Source: Proales similis (lineage: Eukaryota > Rotifera > Eurotatoria > Ploima > Proalidae). Taken from it: 64,000 nt of DNA. The number at the start of each line of letters is the position of its first letter. The stretch's first letter is position 1. The stretch spans positions 620,001 to 684,000 of the forward strand of contig JAGVRJ010000008.1 of the NCBI GenBank assembly GCA_019059635.1. Reading direction: 5' to 3'. Under the pieces are notes generated by a model that saw only the letters and a program-made list of their open reading frames with translations, was not told the origin of the DNA and did not search any database. A program made the translations under genes and the position numbers. This document shows, piece after piece, positions 41,801 through 55,035 of this stretch.

Positions 41801-44692
41801 GAAGATTAAACGATTCTCCGAGCTGGAATTCGATCGAGTCGAGATCTTACGGAAAAGCGGCGATCTTGAGATCAGGCACGCATTCGTCATCCTGTCCACA
41901 ATTGGTCAGGAATCGAATCTCTCGCGGTTCGAACGAAGCATCGTTCGGATCGAACAGCGGATACAAGCTCCAGTCGCTGCTGGCCTGAGGAACTGAGAGC
42001 TTCATTTTGTACTTGATCGGCGTGAACTTGTCTCTTGTTGTGTTCTATTGAGCGTCAATCAGACATTGCGTTTAATCAAAGGAAAAACTCCGCTTTCGTT
42101 ACTTTGATAAGCACGATGTTCCTGAAGCATTCGGGCTTGCCTTCTCGAAAGGTGAAATTGAATCGGAACTCGTAAGTTCCGGTCTCTTTGAAAACGGCTC
42201 GCAGGAGACTGGTGTTTTTTCGGTTGTCCAAATCGAGCTCGATCAAACCGCCGATTTCTGTCCGCGTGAAATTACTTGAACCCAGCCAAACGCAGTCAGA
42301 AATTGCTTACTTAGAACGGACGGCACCGCCTTGCCCAAGTACTCTACACAGTAGTCGAGTTTGAGGCTGATTTCAAACGTAAAAGCAATTCGGATTGAGG
42401 AAAGTTGAGCGAAGTGTGCGAGTCTCTCCTACCAGAAGGTGTTGACGGCACAGTAGTCGCCACTCGATGTCAAGTCCACTCTCGATGGACTCGTCTCGAA
42501 CTTGATCTTGCTCTTCAAGACCGGACGGCTCCTTAAAAATGGGCAAATGAAGTCGATCAAAGTCACTATTTCATGCAGATGAGAACCAACCGGATGTAAA
42601 CCACTGAGTCTGACTTGTAAGCTCCGACAACGAGATCTGAAATTGGCAAAGAGGACGTGAGAGTCTGTCTTCTGAAAAGGGAAGCTTGAGCCGGTGAGGA
42701 TCACCTGGAAACTGATTGTGGTCTAGATCCGATCCGCCGGCCATCGAGAAGCCGAATGAGCTGAGATTGTAATCGGAGCCGTTGATTATCTGAGAAGCAG
42801 AGGAATCGACTCCTGTCGAACTTCCGAGATGAATGAACACTTTTCCGCCTCCGGAGGCGAACGGAGCGCCAATCGCAATGTCTGTCACCAATTAAGCTTA
42901 AACGGTTCGAACAAAAGAGACTGCAAGCAAGATTTTGCCAACCTTGAAACCCGTCGTTGTTGAGGTCGCCGATGCTCGTCAACGACAAGCCGAACTGGGC
43001 CATTGGCTCAGTTCCGTCAATAACAGTGGAGCGGAACACGAAGCCGGGCTGAGTCCTGTCTCTGATCAGTGCATAAACTCGGCCCGCTTCGAACATCTTC
43101 TTGTCTCTGTTGGCTGTGAACATGGGTGCTCCGACGATTATGTCGGTCGCTCTAGACAAGTGCGCCTTTTAAACCAAACAGAAGACTGAGACTTGAGCGA
43201 TTAAGCCAACCTGTCGTTGTTCACATCCAGCGTGATCACAGAGGCGCCAAAAAACGAGCCAAGCTTTTTAGAAACAGAGACCATCGTGACCATATGTGTG
43301 ACCAGAAAAGCCTTTAAAACTTCCTATTCACCTGTTCGCCTTCGATTGTATGCAATAGTGTCATGCTCGAATCGAGTATTTCAACTCGGCCGAAGCCATG
43401 TGCAGCACGAGGAGAGCCAAGTACGACATCTGTGGTGAGCAATCATGAATGAGATGATTTTGGCTCATTTGAAGCGAATAAGAACCTTCAAAAATGTCAT
43501 CGTCAAAATGGCCGAGCGAGATGGCATAGCCGCGGTAGCTGTCGTCTTGCTCGGCCGGACCACTCCGAGTCGGATACTCGGTCACTGGCGTCTCTTGTCG
43601 AGTGTTTTGTGAAAACACCATCCCTAGTAGAGCCGCCGGATGAGAAAGCAATTTCCAGATCGTCGCAGTTCGCATGCACTCACCTTGCCAGTACCATGCA
43701 CCAGGCGCGCCCATGAAAAGCTTTGACTCCTTCTGAACAGTTCAGTTGCGATAATTGCAAGAGATGAGATACAGTTGCAAGAGATTAGCGATGAGTGTAA
43801 GATTCGCCGACTGAAACAACACACAACAGACCTCTGAGTAAGCGGCCGAAAAGCCCGCCTGGCAATAGCCTTGTCTGTGATGGCCCCATAGGTCTGATTG
43901 TTGCATTGAATTGAAAAATCTCAATGGAAAGAGAGAGAGAGAGCCAGCAATATTAAAGCAATTACAGTCACGACACGGAGAGAAATGGCGCGCGTTAGGC
44001 GAATCGTCGCTCAGAATGAAACAGGCGCCGGCTGGCTCAAATCTAAACTCTTGGCGGCCGACCACTCGAGACACTCTTCGATAGTTGGGCGCACAAGCCT
44101 TAAATTTGCCTGATTAGTCGATTTCGCGCTCGAGACGCTCTCACTCAGACATACGAGAACGCTTCCGTCAGCTGCACTCAAAGTCGCTCCGAGTCTTTGG
44201 GCGGTTTTATTCTCGCCGTAGAAGACGCCGTGTCGGTCCTTGGTCTCTGTCCATTCTGTTAATAATAAAATCAAATTTTGAAATTTTTCACATTTGAGGT
44301 CAGCGGACTACCTTCAACATCGATCGGAACCACAAAGCAGCTGTTGGGCGAGTCGACTCGACAACGAAAAACGTTGCCTTCCTCGCTCAGAGCAGATCCG
44401 AGGTGGAATCGTTGTTTGGTAGATTTGGGCGCGCCGGCCAGAATCCTTGAACAATCAAGAGTAAATCTGGCAAAAGCCGATGAGGGATCAGCAAGGACGG
44501 GAGTTACCAAGATTCTTTCTGAAACGTGTGAGCAGCCACTGAGAAGCCAAACTCGGAGCCGCGAGTGAACGGTGGCCGATGGATGATCACCTTTTCCAGC
44601 TCGAGATTGAACGCGCGCACGTAAGAGCCGCTCGGCCAGAGGACAGCCAAGAGCGCGAGCGAAAGAGTAAGGCATCGAATCATGATCTCCAA
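35844..44692 (-). CDS. Integrin alpha chain with one giant intron and a long tail
   Basis: Many exons. Signal peptide exon at 44692 (MEIMIRCLTLSLALLAVLW), then a seven-bladed FG-GAP propeller: ILAGAPK, GAPGAWYWQG, and calcium loops FDDDIFED, DVNNDRATD, DLNNDGFQD and DLDHNQFPD followed by LVVGAY. No inserted I domain is seen. Thigh and calf domains follow to about 40453. The last three exons are 40453-40557 (PDELRVKSKG...VSKSQ), 36479-36598 and 35844-36413, all in phase 0. Exon 36479-36598 encodes VETLSYSKWRRLN and the membrane helix LIILSVLAGLLLLGLLTLVL. The final exon begins CDFFRRPETD and gives a 189-residue cytoplasmic tail. Integrin alpha pairs with a beta chain for matrix adhesion. The penultimate intron, 36599-40452, is 3.85 kb and holds a receptor gene on the other strand. 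Joining the far 3' exons to this gene is inference from phase and motif. Confidence 0.88.
36599..38664. other. Noncoding part of the giant integrin intron
   Basis: About 2 kb between the integrin transmembrane exon and the nested receptor start. No exon was recognised on either strand. It contains a CAG run (37739-37754) and a GA tract (37869-37886). It should hold the promoter and 5' UTR of the nested receptor gene. Confidence 0.5.
37869..37886. repeat. GA tract
   Basis: GA dinucleotide run inside the giant intron, about 780 bp upstream of the nested receptor start. Confidence 0.8.
38665..40154 (+). CDS. Histamine H3/H4-like aminergic GPCR, nested gene
   Basis: Two exons (38665-39849 and 39930-40154) with an 80-nt intron after FFFCW, 469 residues. 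Seven membrane helices are visible: TM1 ends ITGNVFVIVAF (the GN pair), TM2 has LNLSIADLLIGLLIP, and TM3 has WLVLDYVVCSAS with the amine-binding Asp. A DRY motif (SMDRYLMVSR) follows, then TM4 with WLIAFLNYAPAIVLWEYIAG and TM5 with CVEFFAPLL. A third loop of about 130 charged residues precedes TM6 (CWAPYTLLTLIKS) and TM7 (SFWLLWFNSTVNPILYSLLH). TM3, TM4 (the 'WEYL/I-G' turn) and the TM6-TM7 'SFWLLW-NS-VNP-LY' pattern fit vertebrate H3/H4 receptors better than muscarinic or H1, implying Gi coupling; ligand unproven. It sits wholly inside an integrin alpha intron on the opposite strand. Confidence 0.88.
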
Positions 44693-47600
44693 CTTCTAAT
44701 GGCTCATTGTTCTAAATCGTCTTCAATCGACAAGCGTCTTAAAAATGATTAGAAGCGTGCAGAGAGTGTTGAAAAGGAGCGGTCAGGCTGAATCAAGCTG
44801 ATGCTGACGATGATGGGGTCCGACAAGGAGCTGCTGCTCTGGCAATATCGGTGGATTAGTGAACGTATTTGTAAACGAAATAGAACGGTGCAATATCAAA
44901 CAAAGAAGAAAGGCGCGCCTACTGCAGAGTCCAAAGTGCTTTCATGAAAGCAGCGTTTGTTGCTCAAGAGAAGTAGAAGATTAAGATTGCGAACGAATAG
45001 TAGATGGCAGAAGATAGAGAGTCAAGTTGAGATATTTATCGAGATCGGATTAATTGCCGGTTTGCTGCTGGCGTGAAATGGGTCCAGTTTTTAGCTATTG
45101 GCCAGTTGACCTGATAAGCGAAGGGCCTGCGTTTGATGCTAATGATGTACTTCTTTCCCTGCTGCTATTCGTAGAGCTGTTGTTTATCAATATCATTGAA
45201 CCCACTTTCAGTAGCTGCGTGCTCCCATTCATCGATTGCTGGCACATACATTACTGGCCATAAAGCTGGCTTGCTTCTGCCCGCACTCTTTCTCTCCTCT
45301 TCCCTAACTCGCCCTCTCCTATTCTTCTTCTTTATCTCACGTTAATGCGAAAAGTTAGAACAGGAACGCGCGCCTACAATAAAATATGTTTATAATTAAG
45401 AGCAAGCAGGCGGGTTGATGCCATTGGGGCCAATGGACGGGCTGCCCGGCGCGTTGAATGCCAATGTAAACTGTGGCATGCGCTCTGCAGTCTGCAGTCC
45501 AGGCGAGCGTGCCTAGCCGACCAGCAGGAAGATAAGCCGACAGCAACCTTATCAACTGCTCATCCATCCACTCATTTCACAGTGGCTCTCGCCTGTTGGT
45601 CGGCGCTCAAAGCTGCCTTCAAGACGATGCTTGCGATTGCTAAATGCCGAACGCTGCTATCTGCGGCGATTCGAAACTGAGCTCGAAACCCGGTAGGCTG
45701 AGCTCGACAGGCATTATAATAAATAGCAATAATGAATAGAAGCTGATGAGATCAGTTGGCCGATTTAAGAAATATTAACAGTCAAAGCGCTTTTTACATG
45801 TCAGTGCCGATCGGTCAGAATAGCGTCGGCGCTCGTTCGCCCTCTCTCAACTCACAGCCATGATTGATGAGCTAAATTGATTGATTCTGATCTAGTTTAA
45901 GTTGATCGGATCCCACTTGAAATAGGAAAACCGCTCGAGTGCTGAGAGCGCAGGCAAGCGCCATTTAACTGACGTTTAATTTCTTCTCGCTGCGTGTCAA
46001 TTTAGGCCACTTCCTGCTGCCGAATATTAAATGGGCTGGCTGCGCTAATTACAAGTAATAAACGAGAAAGTGAACGGTTGAGAGGCGATCATTGATTACT
46101 CGAAAATATCACAGTAATTCGGACAAGAAAGAAAAAGCAACAGCCACAAAGAAAAAAAAAGCGGCCGAGATGATGATGAAAGGGAGGGACCGAGAGGTAG
46201 ATTTTAGGTATAGAGAACAAGCGAGCAATCGAGCTCTAATTAGATCAAGCCAGGCATGGAAATTCGATTGGCCTAGATTTAGAGTGGCCGACGTAGGCTG
46301 CCAAAAACGCAGGCAAATGGCCGGAAGAGCATTGTGGAGAGAGAACAAGAAATCAACACAGGCCCGCAAGTTATGATTAATGGCATGATTTCGACCATTG
46401 GCCGGCCATAGTCAGATTTATTTTTGCAGGCGTCGACCGTCGGGATTCGGACTGCGCTGCTCAGAGGCTAAATTTTTGCCGTATCAATTCACAACTCTGA
46501 ACGGCCGATTTGATCATAGCCAGTGAAAATGAGAGTGAGTCAGAGAGCGAGATTGAGAAACAGAGAGAGAGAGAGAACAGAAGCGATGGATTAAATGGCA
46601 CTGGGCAATGAAACAATTGCTCATCAACAACTGAACTGCACGGCTAAAACAGATTCGAGCGATCCGGTCCGGTTCTGAATTATGGGCGCAACTAGTATCA
46701 ACAATTATTGAGTAATGTGAACAATTCTCAATGGGGATTAACGCTTGATTTGGGCGGCGAGCAGTTCATTTGCATGAAACAGATTAAACGTGATGAGCAT
46801 GATGAACGAGTGACCCACCCATCCAGAGAGCGATCATTGTTTCGAGCGAGTTGATTTTTGCGCGCCGTAAACTCATTACTCTCGATCTGATCACCGTTAA
46901 TATAAAATTGCCATACACACAGACGCAGGTTGACTGGGTGCAGACTCTGCTTTACTCGGGTAATGAGGCTAACGCTTACGAGCGTAAATAATCTCTGGTC
47001 AAATCAAGACGCGTCGAGGAGGCCTCTGCTACGAGCAGGCGCAGGTGGTGTATTCAACAGAGAACCACAGAGACATACAGAGTGAGAGAGCAAAGTAGAG
47101 AAAGAGAGAGAGGAGGCCGAGCACAGAAGAGACACAGACAAGTTTCGACCAGAGGTAAATTTGCACGCCATGGCAGCTGCTACTTCGAGAGCGAAAATAT
47201 TCTTAGCACATAAAAGCCCATTGTTGATGTTGCAGTCATCGAGCTGCATAGTGAAACTCGACGAGAGCGCGTCGCCACCACCGCTATTCTGATTGATAGA
47301 GGCTTGAGCGCCTGGTCAATTGTATACACTAGCCTGTGTGAAATTAGATGCGTCTCTGGCCGCATTCAAAATAGCAAACAAACAAAGAATAAAGTGAATC
47401 ACTTGAGATGCGCGTTCGATTCGCTTTCATTCGCCGCCTGATTGCTTTTTGGCGTAATTCAATATCTGGCTTGCGTCACAGCTAATCGCTTTCTCGCTCG
47501 TCTCGATCAAGTCAACCGAAAGTCTCTTGGCAACTTACTAAAGATTTATTCAAAGATTGAGAGCAAAAGTTAACTATTCCTCAAACTGCCCACTCGTTCG

Positions 47601-47734
47601 CTTTTCTGATTCTAATTGGCTGTGGTTTGATTTATTTTCAATTTTGACGCTTTTGTAAAATAGAAAAAAAAAGGAAAGAGGAGAAAGATTGATTTACAGA
47701 AATTGTGAATGAACTTTGCCAGTCCACATTAAAA
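44693..47734. other. Largest gene-free stretch (3 kb)
   Basis: Between the integrin start and the end of the pericentrin-like gene, both minus strand. No exon with homology was recognised. It contains a GA tract (46560-46577), a mixed GA-rich patch (about 47085-47115) and several AT-rich segments. The open frames present are compositionally biased (Lys-rich, 46092-46376) and were not called. Distal control elements of the integrin gene are the simplest content. Confidence 0.5.
46560..46577. repeat. GA tract
   Basis: GA dinucleotide run in the 3-kb gene-free stretch upstream of the integrin gene. Confidence 0.75.
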
Positions 47735-50700
47735 TCAGGCTAAAATGGCGCTGCTTCCCTTTAGACTGTAGCTTGAATGCTTTCGTTGGAGGAATTTGAT
47801 GCGGCTGATTGCGATTATGCAAATGGCACCTGTCCTGAAACGGCTCAATGGAGTCTGGACCTTGAACTTGCTCGAGTAAAACGGACTGTTTGTTTTGGGC
47901 GCTTCCCAAGAATTGGCGGTCAGTCGAAGTGTGCCGAGTATTTCCCGTTCTGTCTCCTCGTAGCCGGTCAGCATGATCAAGAGGAATCGCTTCTGGTAGA
48001 CCAGCGAGCGTCTAAAGCTCTCGGCACGCAAATAGCGGAAATAGAGTTTGCGCAGCTTTTGCCGCTCGACCTCGACAAGCTTTTGATCGGGCGAGTCGTT
48101 CTTGGCAATCCAAAGTTCATTTTCAAGCCGATTCAGTTTCTCTCTCAGCGAACATCTCTCAGAGGCGGCTTGCTTGAGCGAGTCGATCAGCTGCGCGTTT
48201 TGCCTGGACAACTTGCCGTACTCGAGCTCTGAACTCGAGTTGTTCAATGTGACCTTGTCAATTTCATCGACTAGTTTGTCGAGCTCGTTCTTGGCCGACG
48301 ACCAGACCTCGGGCATTTTGGCGCTAAATAAAACAAGATCATGCGAGTTAATCGTGTGTCCTGCCTGAGAGCGTAAAAGCCTACCTGAATGTCTGAAGAA
48401 CATCTCGCTGTCGAATGGCCAATAGCAATAGAGCGTTTCTAAGTCGTTCAATGCCGATCGATGCCGAATCGCTCATCTTGTTCGACCTGCGTCCGTCGGT
48501 TAACTTTTCAACTGTTGCCTTCAACTCGTTGTTTTTGCGCTTTTCTTCTTCCAACTTGGCACTTCAAGTCCAAAAGCGTTCAGATCATTTGAGAGGGTCA
48601 GAAGCAGAATTGCGAATAATTACCAGACTAACTGATGGCTCTTGAGCTTGGAATTGAAGTTTGATTTTATCTCGCCGATCTGCTCGTTGAGTTCGTTTAA
48701 ACTCTGCTGCATCGATTGGTTGCGTTTTTTCTCGCCGTTCAGCTTCTCGATCAGCTCGTAATTCTTGCTTCTTTCCGCCTCTAGACTGAGCAGCAGATCT
48801 TTCGCTTTGATCAGTTCGGCATCGCGCGCGTACTCGGCCAGTTTGTGGTCGCGTTTGAGGAGGCGAATTGTGCGCTCGGCGTCGATCTTTTCGTTCGCCA
48901 GACGTTCAAGTTCGACCTCTAATCGTTCTATTTTGCTCTGGAGAGTAGCCCGCTCTTTACAGTTGACAAACTCGGCAAATCGCTTCTGGCATTCGGCTTG
49001 CTCGTTGAATTTCTTTTCGAGCCGTGCGGTCGCCTCTTGAAGTGATTCAGTTTCTGTCGAGCGAGAGGCCAGCAAGCAGCGTAGTTCGGCAATCAACGCT
49101 TCTCGCTGGCATTTGAACAGCTCGCCGATGCTGTTCAATAGCGCCACCTGGTCCACATCTCGGCCCTCGTTCTGTCCACTCACTTCGGCGAGTATTTTCT
49201 TCAAGTGATAAATCTCTTGCTCCATTTTGCTTCGCTCGACCTGTTGCGACAAATGAAGCAGTCTGAGCCGCTCGTGTTGGTTTAAATCGGAGTTTAGAAG
49301 CAGCAGGTCGCTTATGCTCATCGACTCGACACCCTCGGCTTTAAGTTTTTCTATACTTTCTCGGCACGAGCCCGATTCGGACAATTTTCGCTTCAATTGG
49401 TCCAATTCTCTTTCGTTTTGGCGCACACGAGCAAACAGACACTGGTCAAGTTGATTGGCAATGTTGAACTCGTCCTCTATCTGCTTGGCAAGGCCATCAA
49501 ACGACACGGTGCTGACGCTGGCAGGCGACGATGAACGCTGGTTCGACTCGATTCTGTACTGAACTTCAAATTCTCTGCCAAGTTGATGCTGCTGCTGATG
49601 TTGAGCTTGTCTCCGCTCCTCTTCCACTCTCGACTGCCTCATTTCATTGAGCTGCGCGTGGAGCATCGAGATCCGCTCTGCGGCCTCTTGTTCTCGATGG
49701 CACATCTGCTCCCGCTGCTCAGCGAGTTGTGACTCGAGCTGATTGATCTCTGCCTCCGTTCGACGTTTGCATTCGGCCAGGCTCGCTTGAGCATGTTCAA
49801 GTTCATCTTTTAATCTTCTCATCTCTTCATTGAGCAGCTCATTCTGGCCTGTACGAAGAGCATCGTTCACTGCTCGGCTGGCAGCTAAGCTCTCCGCCAA
49901 CTTGTCTATTTGCATGCACAGGTCTTGTTCTCTCTGCTTGGCATCATTCTGAATCTTTTTGAACATTTCGACTTCGGCTTGGCACTGCTTTGCTAGCGCG
50001 TTAAGCTCCTGATGCTCTTGGTGAAGCTGTTGCTCTCGTTCCTCTAGAGCTCGTCTCTTCTCTTCGGCTTTCTTGAGTCTGCTCTCAAGCTCGCTTATTT
50101 GGCTCGCCTGTTCTTCTAGGCTTGTCCGGCTCTCTTCCAGCTGCTGCCTAAGACCTTTTAGCTCTGTTTCAGCTGCTGATTGCCGCTTGATTTCCGTCTC
50201 CAACTCTATTCGTTTCCCTTCAAGTTCGTGCAGTGCAATTTCTCTTGCCTTCTCCGTCTGATCGAGCGAATGCAAATAGGTCTCTCGATCTTGTTCCGCC
50301 TGCTTTTCCTAATCAATTCAATTTCAATTTGTCGCTCTAGTTCGCTAAATTCAAAATTCTTACCAAAAATTGAACTCTTTGATTGGCTTGCTCCAGACTG
50401 GCTCGCAACGACTCGATTTGCTCGTTAAATTTAATGCTCTCTTCGACCAATTTCCGCCTCCTCTCCTCGTCAAGACGGGAGAGTTGAGCGGCTGTCTGTT
50501 CGGCTAGTCTGAGCTGCTCTTCAACGCTCTGCCGACACTTTTCCTGCTCATTTAGTCTCTGAACAGGAACGTATTCGCTCTTGAACTGCTCAATCTGAAC
50601 GAAAGCCGAATCGAGTTCTCGCTTGAGCGAGTCAATCTGCTCTTCGAGCTCGACAATGCGCGTTCGACATTTCTCAGCCTCGAATCGATCGTCCTCTTCG

Positions 50701-53700
50701 CGGATAAAGCTCAGCTGCTTTATCTCGGCCTCGAGCCGATCGTTGAAGTGCTCGTTCAGATCGCACATTTCTTGGCGAACTTTTTCTATTTCCTCGTCGC
50801 GCTCCTTGACCGCCCTGATCAACGATTTCTGCTTTTCCTCGTAGCGCTCTTTTTCCACCTGATACTGCATCTCTAGGTTTTCTTTGTGAATCTGCAAGTC
50901 AGACAGCCGGTTCATGTAGGAGTAGAGCTCTGTCTGCATGTTGTTCTTCTCCTGTGCCAGCTGCTCTTTTTCGCTCTGCAACACCTCGATCGACCGCTGC
51001 TCGTTCGATTTGCTTCTTTCTATCTCGTTGAGCTTTTCTTGCAGTTCGCTCAGCTCGTCCGCTTTGCGCTTGCCGGCCAATATCAGCTGGTCGATCTCTT
51101 CTCTGTGCTGCTGTTGCTTTTCGATTGCGTCTCGTTCCAAGTCGAGCTGAGAGTCCAGTTGTCGCTCGAGGTCGTCTATGCGACGCTGTAGTTCGTCGTT
51201 CATCACTTCGAGCTCTTTGATTCGATCATTTCTCTCCTGCAGTCGCAGTTCTAGATCCTTCGCCTAAATGACCAGCACAGATTAGAATCAAATCATTTTC
51301 AAGGTTGCTTCTATTCAAACAACATGTGAATCGAACAATCGATTGAATGAAAACAGCATGACTGCACTCACTGAGCGGTGCACATCTCAACAAGCATCCG
51401 ACTCGAACAACAACATTCAAAATAAACACAATTAGACAAGCGGGTTAGAGACGGGGGTTTTGAGAGGGGGGCAACAGTTCTACACATGCACCATGCAGCA
51501 ACGTGAGCACTAAATCGGGGACAACCTTAAACTCGAGCTCTTCTGAATGCTGAAAAACAAAGATGCCAATTTGAAAATCGAATTAGAAATGAAGAGGTAC
51601 AGGCGACGAAGCAAATAATATTGCAAACGAAACACTTACGTGGCTGCTGATGAGATTTTCGCTCTCTCTCAGCCTGGTCGCTTGTTTTTCAACTGCACGA
51701 TTGAGCTCGTCGACTTTGCTCTCGAACTCTTCGCGCTCTTGCTCCCGCTCGGCTGTGAGCGCTTCGTTAAACGCTCGTTCGGATTTGAGCTGCTGCTCGA
51801 CCGCTTCCATCTGCGCGGCCAAGTCGTTTAGCTGAGTTTCGTAGCGATTTTTCATCTCCTGCATCTCTGAATTGAAGCTGTCCAGGGTGCTCTCCAGCTC
51901 ACTGATCTGCTGCTGTGACAGCTCAGCGTCTTTGTTCAGTTTGTATTCAAGGTCTTGCTTGGCTTCGATAAGTTGAGTGTGACTTTGCACAAGCGCTAGA
52001 GCAGAAAAGTCTTGCTCAACTCAAACCGTTTCATCCGAATTATTGTCTCGACTTACCTTTTAAATCGCTGCCTTCTACTTGACGAGTTAGCAGGCTCCTC
52101 TGGTGCTCGGCCTCGTCCAGTTGAGCGCGAAGGAGACTCACTTCTTCGCTGCTCTTCTCAAGTTGATCGGCGATCTCTTTCATTGTTTGTTCTTTCTGCT
52201 CGAGTTGGCTCTTAAACGTGTCGATCGCTTGTTGCTTTTTGTCCACGTCGATCTGCAGATTTTTGACCAGCTCTTCTAGACTCCGATTCTCGCTGGATAG
52301 ACTTTCAATCGCCGGCTCTACTTTCTCAATTGAGTTTAGCTGTTGCTCGGCCAAGGTCAGTCGGTTGTTCAGCTCGTGCTTTTCTCTTTCTGCCTGCCGC
52401 TTTAGCTCGTTCAGAGCGCAAGTCTGAGAGCTGGCCAATTGACACAGTTTGGCCACACTCTGGCCGAGGTGGTCTCCGACCGCGTCCACTCGCTGTCGGT
52501 CGCTTGTCTCGTCGCTTTGAAGCAGCTTTTCATACGACTCTATTGCCCGTCCATACTCGGACTTGTTTGCCTCCATTTCGGCTAATTGCGAGTTTATCAG
52601 CTTCTGCGCCTCGATGCCGGCGGTCAACAGTCGTTTGAGAAGCTCGAGCGTTTCTTGGCTAATCGAAATGAATTTCGTTTTAATTAATTCGCTCTGGATC
52701 AAAGTCGACGAGGCGCAAACAAATCGGATTTTACCTGTCAGTCGAATTTTGGTGCTGAATATCGTCGTCGCCACCACCGATCGTCAGATTGTTGGTCGCT
52801 CGAGTTGAAATAATGAACGTTTGCTGAACAGAGCAGGCAGCCACAATTAAAATTGAGTTTGAACAAACAAACTAGAGTTGCTCACCTCTCGGATTCGCTT
52901 CTCGATTGAGCGCACGCATTCGGACGGTGCTGCGGTCGAGTCGATCATGTCCACGAGAGGCCGTTGAGTTGAATCAATCACAGTTGTATCCTGGCTTAAC
53001 GGATACTCCTCAATCAACGAGTCTTGTAAATGTTGTTCTAGCGAGCTCTGAGAAAATATCGATTCGCTCGAGCCAAGACTCTGTCGCTGCAGGCCGTCTG
53101 AATCGAGTGAAAGTCTGGACGAGTACGGCTCTATTTCGTCGACAAGCTATTCAAATCAGAAGAAAGTGGTTTTAGTTTTCAAGTCGCGCTTTAAAGTTTT
53201 TGGTTGCGATATCTAAGTCAAGTGCGCGCCGTTTAAATTTCGTTGTTGTTGTTGTTGGTTGAGAACGGACGAGAGTGAATGTGATCAAGTGGCTTGCTCT
53301 CTGATTCAAGCGCGCCGACCGTAACAAACAGTCGAACAACGAATTATGCGAGTCGCCAGCGTGGAAATCTCCCACAGCAACAAAATGACCTTTTCAACTG
53401 CCTGCTGCATGCCAATTATGTCGTTCAATAACACACACACAGAGGCTCGCTCTCGAACAGCCGGCTGGCATCACAAGAGTGCAAAGACTTAAAATTATTT
53501 TCCTTTCTGCCTCTTCTCAGAACGCGACACACCAGTAAGCTAATTTGGTGGCAGGTCAAAGCCTTCATCGATAGTAAATTAGAAGCCCGCACGAGCTGCC
53601 GGGCTTCTAAATGAATGTAGAGCAATAGTGCTAACCTGTTCACAGTGGTTGTCTGCACTCTTGAGCACGTATCTGAAGCTCACTTTGGGCTCTTGGAACT

Positions 53701-54554
53701 ACAATCGCTTGTTAATTAACTATTCGTTTGAGATTGTCACACGACGGTCACTAACAATGCTTGTCGACTCCAGGCTTTGTTGAAAGCTTCTTAGGTCGCC
53801 GCTCATTAGCTTGTTCAGTTGCTCTTTTAGCTTTCTCATTTCCAATTCGTGCTTGCTCTCGCACTCGTTCAGTTGACGCTGCGTTTCTCTTTTGCTTAGC
53901 ATTCAATTTGGCCGCTTTTGAATGGTGTGAGTTACCTCTTGCTGCGAAAGAATGAAGCTCAGTCGTGGTCTGCTCCCGCTCTAGATTAACTCGTCCATTA
54001 GAGCATTCAGGCGGTTGAGCTAAAGTGCAAATTACGGTTGACTCGATCAGAGTGGCCGGCGAGAGTTGGGTGCTGTCTTTGGTCTCTGGACGAAACAAAT
54101 CGGCAGGCTGAAGGTAGATGGTCTCGTCGCCCAAAATGCTGCACCAAATGCTCTCCTCGGTGCACTTGGACTCGCGCCTGTTCGATCTGAGGCTGTTTAT
54201 CTGACTTTGCAGAAACGCTTCTCGTCGCTCGAAGCGTAATATTGTCTCCTTCTGGTCCTCGCACTCTTCCTGAAACAGCGTTCGGTTCAAGACTCTCTGT
54301 GGAATAAAGACGAATGTGACCAAACTGACCTTCAATTGATCGAGCTTCTGGCTCATGTGAGCCATTGAGCTGCGCAATATAACTTCCGATGTGATGTGGT
54401 GAGCGATCTGCTTCAACAGCTGCTCGTTGGTTTCACAAGCCGGCTCGGTTTCTTCATTTGTTTGCGTTACATCTACTTCGATGCAAGAGAGTGCCGAGTT
54501 CCAAGCGGCTGACGGAGCCGAGCCGCGTGACAAACTAAGCGGCGAGTCGCACAT
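47735..54554 (-). CDS. Pericentrin/AKAP450-like centrosomal coiled-coil protein
   Basis: About a dozen or more exons, start MCDSPLSLSRG at 54554; large coiled-coil exons at 52082-52660, 51583-51990, 50337-51206 and 48620-50275. Most of the roughly 1,700-1,900 residues form heptad coiled coil rich in Glu, Gln, Leu and Lys. The C-terminal exon holds a clear PACT domain: RYLRAESFRRSLVYQKRFLL, then TGYEETEREILGTL, and TPLSRFRTGAICIIAISRIK. PACT targets pericentrin, AKAP450 and fly PLP to centrioles and the centrosome, where they recruit gamma-tubulin and kinases. The protein is much shorter than human pericentrin (about 3,300). One intron near 53151-53637 is about 490 nt; most others are 50-80 nt. 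The N-terminal splicing between 53640 and 54300 is uncertain because several frames compete. Confidence 0.88.
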
Positions 54555-55035
54555 TTAGTCCAGTTCTACTCAATTTACGTCTAAATAAAAATGGTTCGAG
54601 CGTTCAAGTAGAGCCTCGTCAAGTCTTATCTCTCCTGCCCGGTTGCGGTGGATACCGAGTAAATGGACGAGTCGATAGAATCGCCCGGTTTGTTCACGTG
54701 TCAGGCAAAGGTCATATTAGGGTAGAGCGGGAGAGAGAGAGAGGGGGGAAAGGATTGCATAAGCAGGGGCCATTGAGTCCTGTCTTGGTCATCATGTAAT
54801 CGAGTGGCAGAGAAACGAATCATAATGTTGCCTGCGTCTCTTAAACGGCCTTGTACTCTTCGAATAGCCAATCAATAACGCTGTTGCCTAATCCAGCCAT
54901 TTTAATTCGAATTAACAAACAGACGCAGTTCGCTCGAGCAGCAGTTTTTTTCACAAGACAAAGTTTTATGAAAAAAATGGAAACAATTCATCGTTTATTG
55001 GCCGTCTCGGCTCATTGGTGGGAAAAACTGACTAT
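54555..55035. other. Intergenic stretch upstream of the pericentrin-like gene
   Basis: About 480 bp with a GA tract followed by a G run (54729-54749). No exon recognised. It should hold the promoter of the pericentrin-like gene and the COMMD10 3' UTR. Confidence 0.4.
54729..54749. repeat. GA tract with G run
   Basis: GA repeat ending in GGGGGG, about 180 bp upstream of the pericentrin-like start codon. Confidence 0.75.

Noticed and set aside
46092..46376. A 94-codon Lys-rich plus-strand frame in the gene-free stretch.
   Set aside because: Composition reflects AAG/AAA-rich DNA; no homology, no supporting splice sites or neighbours.
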